Assembly (NCBI RefSeq): GCF_014202975.1
Contig: NZ_JACHHZ010000002.1
Coordinates: forward strand, 1,159,183 to 1,223,182
Direction: 5' to 3'
DNA: 64,000 bases
DNA from: Povalibacter uvarum
GTDB lineage: Bacteria > Pseudomonadota > Gammaproteobacteria > Steroidobacterales > Steroidobacteraceae
The notes below the pieces were generated by a model, which did not search any database, had not been told where the DNA came from, and saw only the letters and a program-made list of their open reading frames with translations. Positions 1 to 8,681 of this stretch are shown here, piece after piece. Position 1 is the first letter of the stretch, and the number at the start of each line of letters is the position of its first letter. The position numbers and the translations under genes are program-made.

Positions 1-1016
1 TTCAATCCGGTGCCGGTGACGCGGTGAAGCTCCCGGATTCCGCGTTCAAGAATGTTTCCTTCGCGGCGGATGCACGATCGCTCGTTGCCGATGCGGACAT
101 CGTCGTCGCCGTTCAGCCGCCGGACATCGAAGTCGCGCGGTCGATGAAGGAAGGCGCCATCCTCGTCTCCTTCGTTTACGCGCACAAGGAAGTCGAGCTG
201 ACGAAACTGCTCCGCGATCGCAAGATCACCTGCTTCGCGATGGAGCTCGTCCCCCGCATCACGCGCGCGCAGGCGATGGATGCACTGTCGAGCCAGGCCG
301 CATTGGCGGGTTACTACGCGGTGCTGATCGGCGCCACCAACATCGCACGCATGCTGCCGATGATGACCACGGCCGTCGGATCGATTCGCCCGCAACGCAC
401 GCTCGTCATGGGTCTCGGCGTTGCCGGTCTGCAAGCGCTTGCGACTGCGCGACGACTCGGTGCCATGACCGAAGGCTACGACGTGCGACCCGAGACGAAG
501 GAACAGGCGGAATCGCTTGGTGCGAAATTCGTCGACACCGGCGTCGATGCGCGCGGTGCCGGTGGCTATGCGCGTGAACTGACGGAAGAGGAGAAGGCGA
601 AGATCGCCGCTGTCGTCACCAAGCACATCCAGTCCGCCGACGTGATCGTCACGACGGCCGCCATTCCAGGTCGTCCCTCGCCGAAGCTGATCAGCAAGGC
701 GCAGGTCGATGGAATGAAGGCCGGCAGCGTGATCGTCGATCTCGCGGCGGAGGGCGGCGGCAACTGCGAATACACGAAGCCCGGCGAAACCGTGCAGGTC
801 GGCCAGGTCACGATCATTGGCCCGCTCAACGTGCCGAGCATGCTCGGCGAACACGCGAGCGAGCTGTATGCGAAGAACCAGTTCAACCTGATCGAGCTGT
901 TCCTCAAGGACCAGTCGGTCAAGCTCGACTGGAGCGATGAAGTCATTGCCAAGACCGCGCTGACGCACGCTGGCGAGATCAAGAACGAGGCGGCGAAAAA
1001 GGCCGTCGACGGCTGA
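1..1016 (+). CDS. pntAA: NAD(P) transhydrogenase subunit alpha 1, 5'-truncated by window edge
   Basis: This is the NAD(H)-binding part (domain I) of the proton-translocating transhydrogenase, which reduces NADP+ with NADH at the expense of the proton gradient. The reading frame is open to the first base: upstream of the GTG at 24 it reads QSGAGDA, which is typical of the family, so the true start lies outside the window. Visible features are the nucleotide-binding stretch RTLVMGLGVAGLQAL, followed by GYDVRPETKEQAESLGAKFVD, and the closing region with GPLNVPSMLGEHAS. It is followed after 32 bp by pntAB and then pntB, so this is the three-gene form of the enzyme known from Rhodospirillum rubrum and many proteobacteria. 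Confidence 0.95.
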   Translation, partial: QSGAGDAVKLPDSAFKNVSFAADARSLVADADIVVAVQPPDIEVARSMKEGAILVSFVYAHKEVELTKLLRDRKITCFAMELVPRITRAQAMDALSSQAALAGYYAVLIGATNIARMLPMMTTAVGSIRPQRTLVMGLGVAGLQALATARRLGAMTEGYDVRPETKEQAESLGAKFVDTGVDARGAGGYARELTEEEKAKIAAVVTKHIQSADVIVTTAAIPGRPSPKLISKAQVDGMKAGSVIVDLAAEGGGNCEYTKPGETVQVGQVTIIGPLNVPSMLGEHASELYAKNQFNLIELFLKDQSVKLDWSDEVIAKTALTHAGEIKNEAAKKAVDG

Positions 1017-1048
1017 AGCATCGACTGCCCTACTGACGGGACGGAATC

Positions 1049-1369
1049 ATGGATCTAACGACGACACTGACAGGATTCGTGGCCCTGTACATCTTCATGC
1101 TGGCCGCGTTCACCGGCTACGAAATCATCGGGCGCGTGCCGGCCATCCTGCACACGCCGCTGATGTCCGGATCGAACTTCGTGCACGGCATCGTGGTGGT
1201 CGGTGCGATGTACGCGCTGCTCAATGCAACCTCGACGGTGGAGCAGGTCATCGGCTTCATCGGTGTCCTGCTCGGCGCGGGCAATGCGGCCGGCGGTTAC
1301 GTCGTGACGGAACGCATGCTGGAAATGTTCAAACCGAGCGACAAGAAGTCCGATAACGCGAAGAAATGA
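1049..1369 (+). CDS. pntAB: NAD(P) transhydrogenase subunit alpha 2 (membrane)
   Basis: A 106-residue inner-membrane subunit forming part of domain II, the proton channel, of the transhydrogenase. It has about three hydrophobic segments, including the motif FTGYEIIGRVPAILHTPLMS and the following SNFVHGIVVVGAMYALL. Length and order (alpha1, alpha2, beta) match the split enzyme. The start ATG follows a weak GGGACGG ribosome site. The stop overlaps the start of pntB (ATGA at 1366-1369), so translation of the two is probably coupled. No anomaly seen. Confidence 0.94.
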   Translation: MDLTTTLTGFVALYIFMLAAFTGYEIIGRVPAILHTPLMSGSNFVHGIVVVGAMYALLNATSTVEQVIGFIGVLLGAGNAAGGYVVTERMLEMFKPSDKKSDNAKK

Positions 1370-2808
1370 GCTCGCCCATGAATCTCCAGCCCCAACTCAT
1401 CATCGACGCCAGCTACTTCGCCGCGGCGTTCCTGTTCATCTACGGCCTGAAGCGCATGTCGTCGCCGGTCACGGCGCGCTCCGGCATCGTCGTCGCGGGC
1501 GTCGGCATGCTCGTAGCGACACTCGCGAGTTTCCTGTACGTGTTCGGTGTCAATGAGGCTGCTCAGCCGCATCTCACGACCAACATCATCCTGGCGGCGA
1601 CGGCGCTGGGTGTGGGCACGCTGTGGGCATGGTGGAGCGGCAAGCGCGTTGCAATGACGGCGATGCCGCAAATGGTCGCGCTCTACAACGGCATGGGCGG
1701 TGGCGCCGCAGCCGCAATCGCGGCCGTCGAGTTGCTGCGCACGAGCGCGACGCATACGACTATTCCGCTGATCGTGACCATCGTCGGCGCGCTGATCGGG
1801 TCCGTCTCGCTGTCCGGCTCGCTGATCGCCTGGGCGAAGCTCGACGGCAAGATCAACGGCACGTGGCGTGTCAAAGGCCAGCAGGTCATCAACGGCGCGC
1901 TGTTCCTGCTGACGCTGGGTCTCGGCCTTTTCATCGTCTTCGCCGAGCACGGCCACGCCTCGCCGCAGGTCGTTGCGGTGTTCTTCGGTCTCGCATTGAT
2001 CTTCGGCGTGCTGATGACGATGCCGATCGGCGGCGCCGACATGCCGGTGGTCATCTCCCTGTACAACGCATTCACCGGTCTCGCCGTCGGGTTCGAAGGC
2101 TACGTGCTGCAGAACCCCGCGCTGATGATCGCGGGCATGGTCGTGGGCTCGGCGGGTACGCTGCTGACGCTCCTGATGGCGAAGGCCATGAATCGCAGCG
2201 TGTCGAATGTCATCTTCAGCAACTTCGGCGCGACGGGCGACGAGAGCCAAGGCGAGATCAAAGGCACGATGAAGGCCGCTGAAGCGGGCGACGCCGCGGT
2301 GAACATGCGCTACGCCTCGAAGGTCATCTTCGCGCCCGGCTACGGACTCGCAGTTGCGCAGGCGCAGCACAAGCTGTTCGAGTTCGTGAAGCTCCTGACC
2401 GATGCGGGTGTGGAAGTGAAGTTCGCCATTCACCCCGTCGCCGGCCGCATGCCGGGCCACATGAACGTGCTGCTCGCGGAAGCCGGCGTGCCGTACGACA
2501 TGATCTACGACCTCGAAGACATCAACGAGGAGTTCAAGGAAGCGGATGTGGCCGTCGTCATCGGCGCGAACGACACGGTCAATCCCGCCGCCCGCACGAA
2601 CAAGTCCTCGCCCATCTACGGCATGCCGATCCTGAACGTCGACCAGGCCCGGCAGGTGTACGTCATCAAGCGCGGCCAGGGCAAAGGCTACTCAGGCGTC
2701 GAAAACGAGCTCTTCTTCGCCGATAACACCAGCATGGTTTACGGGGACGCCCAGAAAGTGATGGTGGCGATGATTCAGGCGGTGAAGCAGTTGGAAGGCG
2801 GACACTGA
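1366..2808 (+). CDS. pntB: NAD(P) transhydrogenase subunit beta
   Basis: A 480-residue subunit that carries the rest of the membrane domain II and the NADP(H)-binding domain III. The N-terminal 280 residues are strongly hydrophobic. The C-terminal third holds the family signatures GYGLAVAQAQHKLFE, VAGRMPGHMNVLLAE, GANDTVNPAA and GQGKGYSGVENELF. The start is placed at the ATG overlapping the pntAB stop; an in-frame ATG at 1378 is an alternative. The stop codon TGA is itself the first part of a block of 7-bp repeats, so the gene ends directly in the intergenic repeat. With pntAA and pntAB it should supply NADPH for biosynthesis. Confidence 0.95.
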   Translation: MSSPMNLQPQLIIDASYFAAAFLFIYGLKRMSSPVTARSGIVVAGVGMLVATLASFLYVFGVNEAAQPHLTTNIILAATALGVGTLWAWWSGKRVAMTAMPQMVALYNGMGGGAAAAIAAVELLRTSATHTTIPLIVTIVGALIGSVSLSGSLIAWAKLDGKINGTWRVKGQQVINGALFLLTLGLGLFIVFAEHGHASPQVVAVFFGLALIFGVLMTMPIGGADMPVVISLYNAFTGLAVGFEGYVLQNPALMIAGMVVGSAGTLLTLLMAKAMNRSVSNVIFSNFGATGDESQGEIKGTMKAAEAGDAAVNMRYASKVIFAPGYGLAVAQAQHKLFEFVKLLTDAGVEVKFAIHPVAGRMPGHMNVLLAEAGVPYDMIYDLEDINEEFKEADVAVVIGANDTVNPAARTNKSSPIYGMPILNVDQARQVYVIKRGQGKGYSGVENELFFADNTSMVYGDAQKVMVAMIQAVKQLEGGH

Positions 2809-2922
2809 GCGGCGAGCGATGAGCGGTGAGCGATGAGCCAGAGGGCTTCGGCGCCGCCTCGATTGCTCTTTATCCGAATCCTCCCTTTCCGGCTCACAGC
2901 TCGTAGCTCGTCGCTCGTAGCC
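2807..2922. repeat. Heptad inverted repeat, site 1 (pntB/HNH gap)
   Basis: The left arm (2807-2841) is five 7-bp units of the form GAGCGGC, GAGCGAT, GAGCGGT, GAGCGAT, GAGCCAG and begins inside the pntB stop codon. The right arm (2890-2922) is the imperfect reverse complement, built from GGCTCAC, AGCTCGT, AGCTCGT and CGCTCGT units. The spacer is about 48 bp. The arms could pair as an imperfect stem of about 33 bp. The same design recurs at other sites in the window. Confidence 0.85.
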
Positions 2923-2996
2923 CCGCCTCGGCCGGGATTCCGTCTCTTCTTCCCCACACCTCCGGGATTCCCTTTTCCGCTGAAATACTTGCCCCG

Positions 2997-3026
2997 TTGA
3001 ATATCTACACACCCCTCGCGTATCTT
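2997..3026 (+). promoter_or_regulatory. Possible sigma70 promoter of the HNH gene
   Basis: TTGAAT at 2997-3002 and TATCTT at 3021-3026 are separated by 18 bp, upstream of the GTG start at 3089 and outside the repeat block. This is a match by eye only. Confidence 0.3.
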
Positions 3027-3088
3027 AGGTCGCGAGTCGCTACTCAAGGCCGTGCCAAAGTAGGGCCGGTCGTACTGATTCTTAAGTC

Positions 3089-3703
3089 GTGCAGCAACCG
3101 TACAACTTGAATCAAGAGATCCTGCGGACCGACGTATCGGGCATGCCCCTGGAATGGATCGATTACAGGGACGCCGTGCGGCTTTACCATACGGAGCAGG
3201 TGGCCTACACCTGTGGGACACAGCTCTACACGCTGTATGGCGGCACCAATGCGAAGTCGGGGCTGCAGACCGCGGTCGAAGTGAATTCGATCATTGCGAC
3301 CATCGGCCACACGCACAATCCCGGCAACCTGCGCCAGGACTACACGCCGCCGCTGAACAACCAGACCCTGTTCAAGCGCGATGCGCATCTGTGCCTGTAC
3401 TGCGGCCAGCGATTCCCTTCCAACCAGCTTTCCCGCGATCACGTCCGGCCCCTGAGCCAGGGCGGGCGCGACAAGTGGACGAACGTCGTCACGGCGTGCC
3501 GGCGCTGCAACAATCTCAAGGCATCGAAGACGCCCGAGCAGGCCGGTCTGCAGCTCATCGCGGTGCCGTTCACGCCGACCTACGCCGAGTACATCTATCT
3601 CAAGAGCCGTCGCGTGCTGGCCGACCAGATGGAATACCTGCTCGCGCATTTCCCCCGCTCGAGCCCGCTGCATGCGCGTTTGAAGGCACACGGAATCCAG
3701 TAA
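3089..3703 (+). CDS. HNH endonuclease family protein
   Basis: A 204-residue stand-alone HNH protein. The N-terminal ~95 residues are not recognised. The C-terminal half holds the treble-clef HNH module: a zinc knuckle CLYC (Cys102, Cys105), the catalytic Asp117-His118 in SRDHVRP, Asn132 in TNVVTACRRCNN, and the second knuckle Cys137/Cys140. All expected metal and zinc ligands are present, so it should be an active nuclease fold. Substrate and role are unknown; proteins of this size and layout are common as housekeeping HNH proteins in proteobacteria and are not restriction enzymes by context. It starts with GTG and no clear ribosome site was seen. It sits alone between two heptad-repeat gaps. 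Confidence 0.85.
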   Translation: MQQPYNLNQEILRTDVSGMPLEWIDYRDAVRLYHTEQVAYTCGTQLYTLYGGTNAKSGLQTAVEVNSIIATIGHTHNPGNLRQDYTPPLNNQTLFKRDAHLCLYCGQRFPSNQLSRDHVRPLSQGGRDKWTNVVTACRRCNNLKASKTPEQAGLQLIAVPFTPTYAEYIYLKSRRVLADQMEYLLAHFPRSSPLHARLKAHGIQ

Positions 3704-3709
3704 GAAGAA

Positions 3710-3898
3710 GCGGTTGGCGGTTGGCGGTTAGCGGATGGCGAGAGGAACCTCGCTGTCACGGCTCGAGCTTCGCCGTAGTTTCCGGTCGTGCTCCAGCCGG
3801 AAATGGCCGAGAATGCAGCGACCCTGATGTCGATTTCGGGATCGGTTCCGAATTAAGCACTAGTCGCCAACCGCCAACCGCCAACCGCCAACCGCTTC
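3710..3898. repeat. Heptad inverted repeat, site 2 (GCGGTTG type)
   Basis: Left arm 3710-3737 is GCGGTTG, GCGGTTG, GCGGTTA, GCGGATG, starting seven bases after the HNH stop codon. Right arm 3868-3895 is four copies of CAACCGC, ending just before the ATG of the exonuclease at 3905. The arms are near-perfect complements over about 28 bp, with a ~130 bp spacer. The bases immediately before the next start are CTTCTTCTTC, so no purine-rich ribosome site is present. Confidence 0.88.
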
Positions 3899-3904
3899 TT
3901 CTTC

Positions 3905-4813
3905 ATGCTCTACCTGATCGATGCCCCCATCTTCGTCTTTCGCGCCTGGCATACGGTGCCGAACGACGTCGTCGACTACGACGGCAATCCGGTCAATGCG
4001 CTGCATGGGTTTGCACGGTTTCTCGGCGATCTGATCGAGCGGGAAAAGCCCGGGCACATCGCCGTGGCTTTCGACGAGCGTACTGAGAACTCGTATCGCA
4101 CCCTGCTGTATCCGGCTTACAAGGCCAATCGCGACCCCACGCCGGTGGAGTTGAAGCGGCAGTTTCTCCTGTGCCGGCAGCTGTGCCGTGCGATGGGCGT
4201 TCCGAGCTTCACGAGCAACGAATACGAAGCCGACGACATCATCGGTACGCTCGCCGAACGGGCGCGGGCCGACGGTCGCAACGTCGTCATTGTCACGCGC
4301 GACAAAGATCTTTCGCAGCTCGTCCGTCGCGGCGACGTGTACTGGGATTACCTCGACGATCGTCGCTATCGCTACGATGACATCGCCGAGCGGTTCGGCG
4401 TTCAGCCCGAGCGAATGGCCTGTTTTCTCGCGCTGATGGGCGATGCGGTCGACAACATTCCCGGCGTGCCGGGCGTCGGCCGCAAGACGGCATCGATGCT
4501 CTTCAAGCACTTCGAATCGCTGCCGCAGCTCTATGACAACCTCGACGCCGTGCTGAAGCTGAAGATGCGCAATGCGGGATTCGTGTGCGGGCAGCTGCGC
4601 GACTATCGCGAATCGGCGTTCCTTGCGCGCAAGCTGACAGGTATCGCGTGCGACATGCCGCTCGAAGTGCAGCTCTCCGACCTGTGGCGCCGGCAGCCGA
4701 ATCTGACGGCCCTGGGCCGACTCTACGATTCCGTGGGCTTCGGCCGGTTGCTGCGTAACCAGGCCGAGAGAATCGTCGCGATGCGGCCGACGCCAGCCGC
4801 GATTCCTGCGTAA
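3905..4813 (+). CDS. 5'-3' exonuclease (FEN/Pol I N-terminal domain type)
   Basis: A 302-residue stand-alone flap/5'-3' exonuclease, similar to the N-terminal domain of DNA polymerase I and to Xni/ExoIX. Acidic metal ligands are visible in LYLIDAP, AVAFDE, EYEADDIIGTLAE and VTRDKDLSQL, and the arch residues in YPAYKANR. The helix-hairpin-helix DNA-binding motif is GDAVDNIPGVPGVGRKTA. Full length for the family, with both the resolvase-like N-domain and the H3TH domain present. The TRDKD and DNIPGVPG motifs suggest it is active. The start codon directly follows the right arm of a heptad inverted repeat. Confidence 0.9.
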   Translation: MLYLIDAPIFVFRAWHTVPNDVVDYDGNPVNALHGFARFLGDLIEREKPGHIAVAFDERTENSYRTLLYPAYKANRDPTPVELKRQFLLCRQLCRAMGVPSFTSNEYEADDIIGTLAERARADGRNVVIVTRDKDLSQLVRRGDVYWDYLDDRRYRYDDIAERFGVQPERMACFLALMGDAVDNIPGVPGVGRKTASMLFKHFESLPQLYDNLDAVLKLKMRNAGFVCGQLRDYRESAFLARKLTGIACDMPLEVQLSDLWRRQPNLTALGRLYDSVGFGRLLRNQAERIVAMRPTPAAIPA

Positions 4814-4889
4814 AACACCCGGAAATTCACGGCCAGGACTGCCGCCGCGGGAGTGACCATCCCGCCAGTTCACTGTGACAGGAGGTCAC

Positions 4890-5306
4890 ATGAGGCGAAG
4901 GATTGCTCTGGTCGCGGCGCTCTCGATCTCTTCGGCAACCGCCGTTGCGGGTCCTCCACCGACCATCTATCGCTGCAAGACAGATGCGGGAGTGACGTTC
5001 GCCGACCGCCCGTGTGGCGCCGATAGCCAGCCGTACGACATCGACCTGAGTACCGTCAGCGTCGTCGATACCGTGGCGCCCAGAACGACGCGGGCATCCC
5101 CGCCGACGCCCCGGTCTCGCGATCGAGTGAAGGAACCGGCAGCAGCGTCGAACACCGCGACGTGTCGGCACCTGGATGAATCGCTGCGGAAGATCCTGTC
5201 GACCATGCGAACCGGCTACAGCGCGAGTCAGGGCGAGAAACTGCGCGAGCGCAAGCGGGACCTGGAAACACGGCGCCGGCAGCTGAAGTGCCGGGCAACC
5301 GGCTGA
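4890..5306 (+). CDS. DUF4124-type small secreted protein
   Basis: A 138-residue protein starting at the ATG preceded by GGAGG at 4881-4885; this is preferred over an upstream GTG at 4875. It has a typical Sec signal peptide (RRRIALVAALSISSATAVAGPPP) and then the DUF4124 core IYRCKTDAGVTFADRPCG, in which two cysteines probably form a disulfide. The middle is low-complexity Arg/Pro/Thr. The tail holds a basic, helical segment with two more cysteines (CRHLDESLRKIL and KCRATG). Function unknown; the family is widespread in beta- and gammaproteobacterial periplasms. Confidence 0.75.
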   Translation: MRRRIALVAALSISSATAVAGPPPTIYRCKTDAGVTFADRPCGADSQPYDIDLSTVSVVDTVAPRTTRASPPTPRSRDRVKEPAAASNTATCRHLDESLRKILSTMRTGYSASQGEKLRERKRDLETRRRQLKCRATG

Positions 5307-5342
5307 TCGTCGCCTGTGCTGCCGCCGTCCGCGGATCCGTAT

Positions 5343-5380
5343 TTCCCCGGCTCAGTTCCCCGGTCTCATTCCCCGGCGCA
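5343..5380. repeat. Short 13-bp tandem repeat upstream of TPR gene
   Basis: Three copies of TTCCCCGG start at 5343, 5356 and 5369, giving a 13-bp period (TTCCCCGG then roughly CTCAG). It lies about 70 bp before the TPR gene. It may be an operator or only a short duplication. Confidence 0.5.
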
Positions 5381-5449
5381 TAATCCTGCGCAGACCCGTC
5401 TATACGGGCAGGCATAAATCAACAACGTAAATTGTCTGGGGGATACGCC

Positions 5450-5971
5450 ATGGCTATCGTTCGCGCGTCCAGGATGGTCCTGCAGGTCTTTTCCCTCGTT
5501 CTCGCTGCCGCGCTGCTGCCTTCGGGCGTCCAGGCGCAGGCCAACAGCAAACAAGTCGATGACATGATGACGCAAGCTCAGGCGGCGCTGTCTAAAGGCA
5601 AGCCCGAGGAAGCCGTGTCGATCCTGCGCAAGGCAATCGACATGGATCCGAACCGGGCGGATCTGTACATGCTGCGATCCCGGGCTCGCGATTCGTCAGG
5701 CAAGTTCGATGCGGCGCTCGAGGATGCGACCAAGTTCATCGAGCTCGAGCCGAACGAGCCGCTGGGCTATTTGAATCGCGCGCGCGTGTACCTGTCGCTC
5801 GACAAGAAAGATTCGGCGCTCAACGATGCCAACAAGGCGATCGAGCTCGCGCCGAACGAGTCGGACGGCTACTACCGCCGCGCCGACATCTACAACGAGA
5901 TGGGTAAAGAGACGGAAGCCAAGGCCGATGAGGCGAAGGCCGACGAGCTGGATCGCAAGGCGAGCCGATGA
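5450..5971 (+). CDS. Secreted tetratricopeptide-repeat protein
   Basis: A 173-residue protein with a signal peptide (hydrophobic VLQVFSLVLAAALLPSGVQAQA) and about three TPR units in the mature part, seen as A..KGKPEEAVSILRKAIDMDP, SGKFDAALEDATKFIELEP and KDSALNDANKAIELAPNE. These act as protein-binding scaffolds, here presumably in the periplasm. The ATG at 5450 is chosen because of the GGGGGAT ribosome site just upstream; an in-frame TTG at 5432 is less likely. The last four bases overlap the Nudix gene (ATGA), so the two are translationally coupled. The binding partner is unknown. Confidence 0.82.
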   Translation: MAIVRASRMVLQVFSLVLAAALLPSGVQAQANSKQVDDMMTQAQAALSKGKPEEAVSILRKAIDMDPNRADLYMLRSRARDSSGKFDAALEDATKFIELEPNEPLGYLNRARVYLSLDKKDSALNDANKAIELAPNESDGYYRRADIYNEMGKETEAKADEAKADELDRKASR

Positions 5972-6507
5972 CATTTCGCTTCTGCCCGAACTGCGCGGCG
6001 CCGCTCGTCGACAAAGCCGTTGAAGGCGAGCCGCGCCGCATCTGTTCGGCGGGATGCGGCTTCATCTGGTATGACAACCCGACCCCCGTCGTTGCTGCGG
6101 TCGTCGAGCACGAGGGGACTGTCGTCCTCGCGCGCAATCGCGCATGGCCGCGCAGTTTCTACGGCCTGATTACGGGATTTCTCGAGCGCGGTGAAACGCC
6201 GCAGCAATGCGTCGTGCGCGAAGTGAAGGAAGAGCTGAATCTCGACGCCGGCCCGCCCACGCTGATCGGCGTCTATGCGTTCGAGCGCATGAACCAGGTC
6301 ATCATCGGATTCCACGTCGCCGCCACCGGCACGATCGCGCTGAACGAAGAGCTGGACGATTACAAGCACGTGCCATTCGATCAGTGCCGCGTGTGGCCCG
6401 CGGGCACTGGCTTCGCGTTGCGTGATTGGCTCCGCAGCAAAGGATTCGAGCCGCCAATGCTGGAGATGCGCCGCGAATCGGAGTGGGACAAGGCGAAGAG
6501 GGAGTAA
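5968..6507 (+). CDS. Nudix hydrolase with N-terminal zinc ribbon
   Basis: A 179-residue Nudix pyrophosphohydrolase. The N-terminus has a four-cysteine zinc ribbon (Cys6, Cys9, Cys26, Cys30) like that of NudC-type and related enzymes. The Nudix box is GFLERGETPQQCVVREVKEE, matching GX5EX7REUXEE; the usual glycine near the end of the box is Asn here (ELNL). It probably cleaves a nucleoside diphosphate linked to another group; being shorter than NudC (about 257 residues) it is unlikely to be NudC itself. It overlaps the preceding TPR gene by four bases. Confidence 0.85.
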   Translation: MTFRFCPNCAAPLVDKAVEGEPRRICSAGCGFIWYDNPTPVVAAVVEHEGTVVLARNRAWPRSFYGLITGFLERGETPQQCVVREVKEELNLDAGPPTLIGVYAFERMNQVIIGFHVAATGTIALNEELDDYKHVPFDQCRVWPAGTGFALRDWLRSKGFEPPMLEMRRESEWDKAKRE

Positions 6508-6516
6508 CGACCCAGC

Positions 6517-6544
6517 CTGTCATTCCCGCGAAAGCGGGAAGCCA
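6517..6544. repeat. dRS3-like palindrome, locus 1
   Basis: GTCATTCCCGCG followed by AAA and CGCGGGAA forms a short hairpin right after the Nudix gene. It belongs to the dispersed family ATTCCC(N)8GGGAAT resembling the Neisseria dRS3 element, seen at six loci in this window. Confidence 0.7.
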
Positions 6545-6571
6545 TCTCACACGTTCGCGCTGCTTCCGCGC

Positions 6572-8377
6572 TTACTCAACAGGCTGAGCAACCCGATACA
6601 CCGGGTACAGGTTGAACCTCGTATCCCACGACGGCGAGCGCTGATAGAAAAAGTCGAGCCGCGCCCCCGGATCAGTTGCAAACTTCGGATCGTCCGCCAG
6701 GCGGCGTTCGAACTCCTTCTTCACCGCCGGGTCTTTCTTCAGCATCTCTTCCGCGACTGCCTCCGCAACGTACGCCTCCATGTACTCCTTGCGCTCGAAG
6801 GATGTGTTGAAGAAACCCCAGCTCAGATACGAATCCGGATCCTTCGGTTCGAGCAAAGTCATTGCCAGGTGAGCCTTCGGCTGCGCGATCGGCACGAACA
6901 GCGATCCTGCTGGAATCGCTTGCTGTTCGACCTTCCAGTCGCCTTCGACGACGGCGCGCGTGTGGCCCTCGAATGTTGCTGCCGACAGCTTTACCGAAGT
7001 GGCGCGGAACGCTTCCACATCCGTCTTCGCAACGCCCTGGCGAATGACGCTTGATGCGACGCCGTGCAGCGCCAGCTTCTCGCCAACCCATTGCGCATAT
7101 GCGGCAGGCACGATGTAGCCGCCCTTCGGGGCGTTCACGCTGACGGTCGGTATCACTTCGTTTCGCAGCGGGATGCGCCAGATTTGCGGCCGCTTGTTGT
7201 TGTAGCGGGTCATTAGCGCGCCGGATACCGCCGAAGGCTCACGAGTGTACTCATAGCCGCGGAATTCGACTGTCTGGACCCGATCGGTGTTGCCGTAAAC
7301 GAGCGCGACCGATGAGCCGCCGATCTTCGATGCGCGCTCATCAGCGACACGTGCCGCTTTCAACCATGCATCTGCGTGCTGTGTCGCCAGCTCCATCATC
7401 GAGATGATCGAGTTGCGCGTGATGCGCACCCGCGTCGGGTAGTCCTTCCAGGAGTGTGTTTCGACGAGCACGCCGATGCGATTGCTGAGTGCCCAGTACT
7501 GCTGCGAGAACCAGGCCGGACCGACACCGTCGACGAAGCCGGACTGCGGATCGTCATCGCGCACGAACGAGGGATAGAAATCCAGCGGCAGCGAGCCGTG
7601 CGCGGTCATCCTCTTCAACAGCTCATCGCGAAGACTGCTGGCATTGCGCACGAGATCGCTGTCACCTGCGAGCGTGGGTGTGACGTTGTAGGAAACGTCA
7701 TGTTCGAACTCGGCGCCGTCCGTCACGTGCAGGTCGACGTAGAGCACCGGATCCCACTCGTTCAACAGCCGCAGCATCGCATGCATTTCCGGAGCATCGG
7801 CCTTCGTGTAGTCGCGATTGAGGTTCAGGTTCTGCGCGTTCGTGCGCCAGCCCATCTCTTCGGGCCCCACCTGGTTCGGACGATTCCAGCGACCGAAGCG
7901 TTCGTGACCGTCGACACTGAAGACGGGAACGAAGACGAAGGTTGCGCGGGCGAGAGCGCCTTTGGCTGCTCGGCCCTCGAGCATCTCTCGCAAGGCGAGG
8001 AAGCCCGCGTCCTTGCCGTCGATCTCCCCGGAATGAATCCCGCCCTGCATCAGGACGACAGGCCGCTGCTTGCTGCGGGCCGAAGCAGCATCGAGCGTGC
8101 CGTCCGCGGAGGCAGCGAGCGCGAGCATCGGGCGACCTTCGGGGCTGCGGCCGAATTCGAAGCAGCGCACCTGCGCGGGCCAGGCCTTCTGGAACGCCGG
8201 ACACAATCGTTCGACTTCTTCGTAACGACCCGTGCGCTGGTAGCCGGATTGCTCGGCGATCGTGACGAGACCCGAAGCGGACGAAGTGGCGGCCATGCTT
8301 GCTCCAGGGAATGCGAGAACCGCGAAGGCGAGACTTGCCAATGCACAGGGCACGGAAGAGGCGAAACGGCGAACCAT
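6572..8377 (-). CDS. M14 family zinc carboxypeptidase, secreted
   Basis: A 601-residue protein with a signal peptide (ALASLAFAVLAFPGASMAA) and an M14 carboxypeptidase domain in the first ~350 residues. The zinc ligands are visible as His and Glu in GGIHSGEIDGKD and a second His in YVDLHVTDG; the catalytic Glu is likely that of GVLVETHSWKDY. NLNRDY and the Arg before it fit the substrate carboxylate site. The C-terminal ~230 residues are a less conserved extension rich in beta strands. It should remove C-terminal residues from peptides in the periplasm or outside the cell. It is convergent with the Nudix gene, with a dRS3-like hairpin between. Confidence 0.87.
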   Translation of the reverse strand: MVRRFASSVPCALASLAFAVLAFPGASMAATSSASGLVTIAEQSGYQRTGRYEEVERLCPAFQKAWPAQVRCFEFGRSPEGRPMLALAASADGTLDAASARSKQRPVVLMQGGIHSGEIDGKDAGFLALREMLEGRAAKGALARATFVFVPVFSVDGHERFGRWNRPNQVGPEEMGWRTNAQNLNLNRDYTKADAPEMHAMLRLLNEWDPVLYVDLHVTDGAEFEHDVSYNVTPTLAGDSDLVRNASSLRDELLKRMTAHGSLPLDFYPSFVRDDDPQSGFVDGVGPAWFSQQYWALSNRIGVLVETHSWKDYPTRVRITRNSIISMMELATQHADAWLKAARVADERASKIGGSSVALVYGNTDRVQTVEFRGYEYTREPSAVSGALMTRYNNKRPQIWRIPLRNEVIPTVSVNAPKGGYIVPAAYAQWVGEKLALHGVASSVIRQGVAKTDVEAFRATSVKLSAATFEGHTRAVVEGDWKVEQQAIPAGSLFVPIAQPKAHLAMTLLEPKDPDSYLSWGFFNTSFERKEYMEAYVAEAVAEEMLKKDPAVKKEFERRLADDPKFATDPGARLDFFYQRSPSWDTRFNLYPVYRVAQPVE

Positions 8378-8681
8378 GAAGGGCGATCCTGGGATGACGA
8401 ACGAGGGCGCAAGACTATCGCATCATCGCGTCAGGATTTGTCCGGTTCAGAAAGCGCCGGATCGGAAGGGCGGTTTCGCGTCGATCTCCTCGCCGGCCAT
8501 CTGCTGTCCGGCGAGAGCTTGCTCGTGTTCTCCGCGATCGCGATTCCCCGTTGAGTACGATCGGACAACGCGCCGCGTGGAATCCACCGGGCGATCTGCC
8601 GTATCCCGCGACAACTGTGCCGGTCGGCGATGATTCAGGCATGGCAGAATTCGCGGCGGCGAACGGATTACGGAGCGGCAA
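8378..8681. other. Intergenic region between divergent genes
   Basis: About 300 bp between the divergent M14 peptidase and dioxygenase genes. Promoters for both should lie here. An 80-bp stretch near 8570-8650 has scattered ATGs without a convincing reading frame. I see no repeat or clear operator. Confidence 0.4.

Noticed and set aside
3710..3898. CRISPR array
   Set aside because: The repeat units are 7 bp, directly tandem without unique spacers, and no cas genes are nearby.
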